DNA of 5,910 nt from Endomicrobiia bacterium (GTDB lineage: Bacteria > Elusimicrobiota > Endomicrobiia > Endomicrobiales > Endomicrobiaceae), in the NCBI GenBank assembly GCA_025998295.1, contig BNVT01000079.1, positions 1 through 5,910 on the forward strand, written 5' to 3'. Shown here in pieces: positions 5,739 to 5,910 of the stretch. The position numbers were made by a program, and so were the translations under genes. Numbering within the stretch: the stretch's first letter is position 1; every line of letters starts with the position of its first letter. Below the pieces are notes generated by a model, which ran no database searches, was not told the DNA's origin, and was given only the letters and a program-made list of their open reading frames with translations.

Positions 5739-5910
5739 CTAAGTATCTCTAGGAATCCCAAATTTATCAAACCCTTCCCTATTATACCCAAGTCTATTAT
5801 ATCCAGACTTATCATACCCCTCTTCATTATACCCATCTTCATTATACTTACGTTTAGTATCCCTTATGATTCCCATCTTTATCAAACCCTCTTCCATCAT
5901 ACTCTTCCCT
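5739..5910 (-). pseudogene. 3' end of a Y-[N/D]-x-x-G pentapeptide-repeat protein gene, partial and frameshifted
   Basis: On the minus strand the last 35 codons read as tandem pentapeptides (YNEDG, YNEEG, YDKSG, YNRLG, YNREG, FDKFG) and end in IPRDT and TAG at 5741-5739. Further upstream, from 5910, another frame gives EEYDGRG, FDKDG, NHKGY and then meets TAA at 5856-5854. The ten bases at 5856-5847 (T AAA CGT AAG) read best as a unit that lost two bases, since K-R-K then leads directly into YNEDG. The product would be low-complexity, hydrophilic and aromatic/glycine-rich. Similar Y-D/N-x-x-G repeats occur in proteins of varied and mostly unknown function; any other domain lies outside the window. 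I do not recognise the gene. The frame break could be genuine loss, repeat slippage or sequencing error. Confidence 0.5.
5757..5901 (-). repeat. Degenerate 15-bp tandem repeats
   Basis: On the minus strand, six successive 15-bp units (consensus TATAATGAAGANGGG) run from 5846 down to 5757, and at least two more (TATGATGGAAGAGGG, TTTGATAAAGATGGG) run from 5901 to 5872, with an irregular short stretch between. Variation is mostly at codon positions 3 and 4 of each unit, while the aromatic, Asn/Asp and Gly codons are kept, as expected of repeats under protein-level constraint. Confidence 0.75.

Noticed and set aside
1..5910. CRISPR array, tRNA, rRNA or transposase gene
   Set aside because: No evenly spaced direct repeats with unique spacers, no tRNA cloverleaf and no transposase motif were seen on either strand; the 15-bp tandem units at the right end are coding repeats.

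Overview
The window is AT-rich DNA, roughly one third G+C by eye, from a Gram-negative bacterium whose genome appears to be decaying. Gram-negative is inferred from the outer-membrane beta-barrel C-terminus at the left edge. The combination of comEC-nadK-recN, an autotransporter-like barrel, several freshly broken genes, small palindromic repeats and a secreted OTU-like protease is what I would expect of an insect-gut protist symbiont such as Endomicrobium (Elusimicrobiota). That assignment is inference from memory of the lineage, not something the sequence proves.

Layout. 1-129 is the last part of an outer-membrane beta-barrel (autotransporter-type) gene, with a frameshift near position 45. 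130-422 is non-coding and holds a hairpin-rich REP-like repeat. 423-1054 is a lipoprotein gene with an OTU-like cysteine-protease core; a -1 frameshift near 963-989 separates the Cys box from the His-containing C-terminus. 1055-1376 is non-coding and holds a second, inverted and degraded copy of the repeat plus a perfect 36-bp palindrome. 1377-3065 is an intact comEC-like DNA-uptake channel gene with a shortened, metal-site-less C-terminal domain. 3162-3983 is an intact NAD kinase gene. 3983-5645 is recN, complete from Walker A to the C-terminus but broken by two single-A losses. 5739-5910, on the minus strand, is the 3' end of a gene made of 15-bp repeats coding for Y-N/D-x-x-G pentapeptides, itself frameshifted.

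How the genes relate. nadK and recN overlap by one base (TGATG) and look transcriptionally and translationally coupled. nadK has a strong sigma-70-type promoter (TTGAGA, 18 bp, TATAAT) that places the start of transcription at or next to its ATG, so its mRNA is probably leaderless. comEC lies 96 bp upstream on the same strand. Of the three genes in this housekeeping block, the DNA-uptake channel and the essential cofactor kinase are open, while the double-strand-break repair ATPase is broken.

The main points of interest are a host-facing OTU-like lipoprotein broken just before its His motif; four independent lesions that each equal loss of one base (modulo 3), while comEC stays open despite longer A-runs; the leaderless nadK promoter; the ComEC C-terminus; and the inverted repeat elements flanking the OTU gene.
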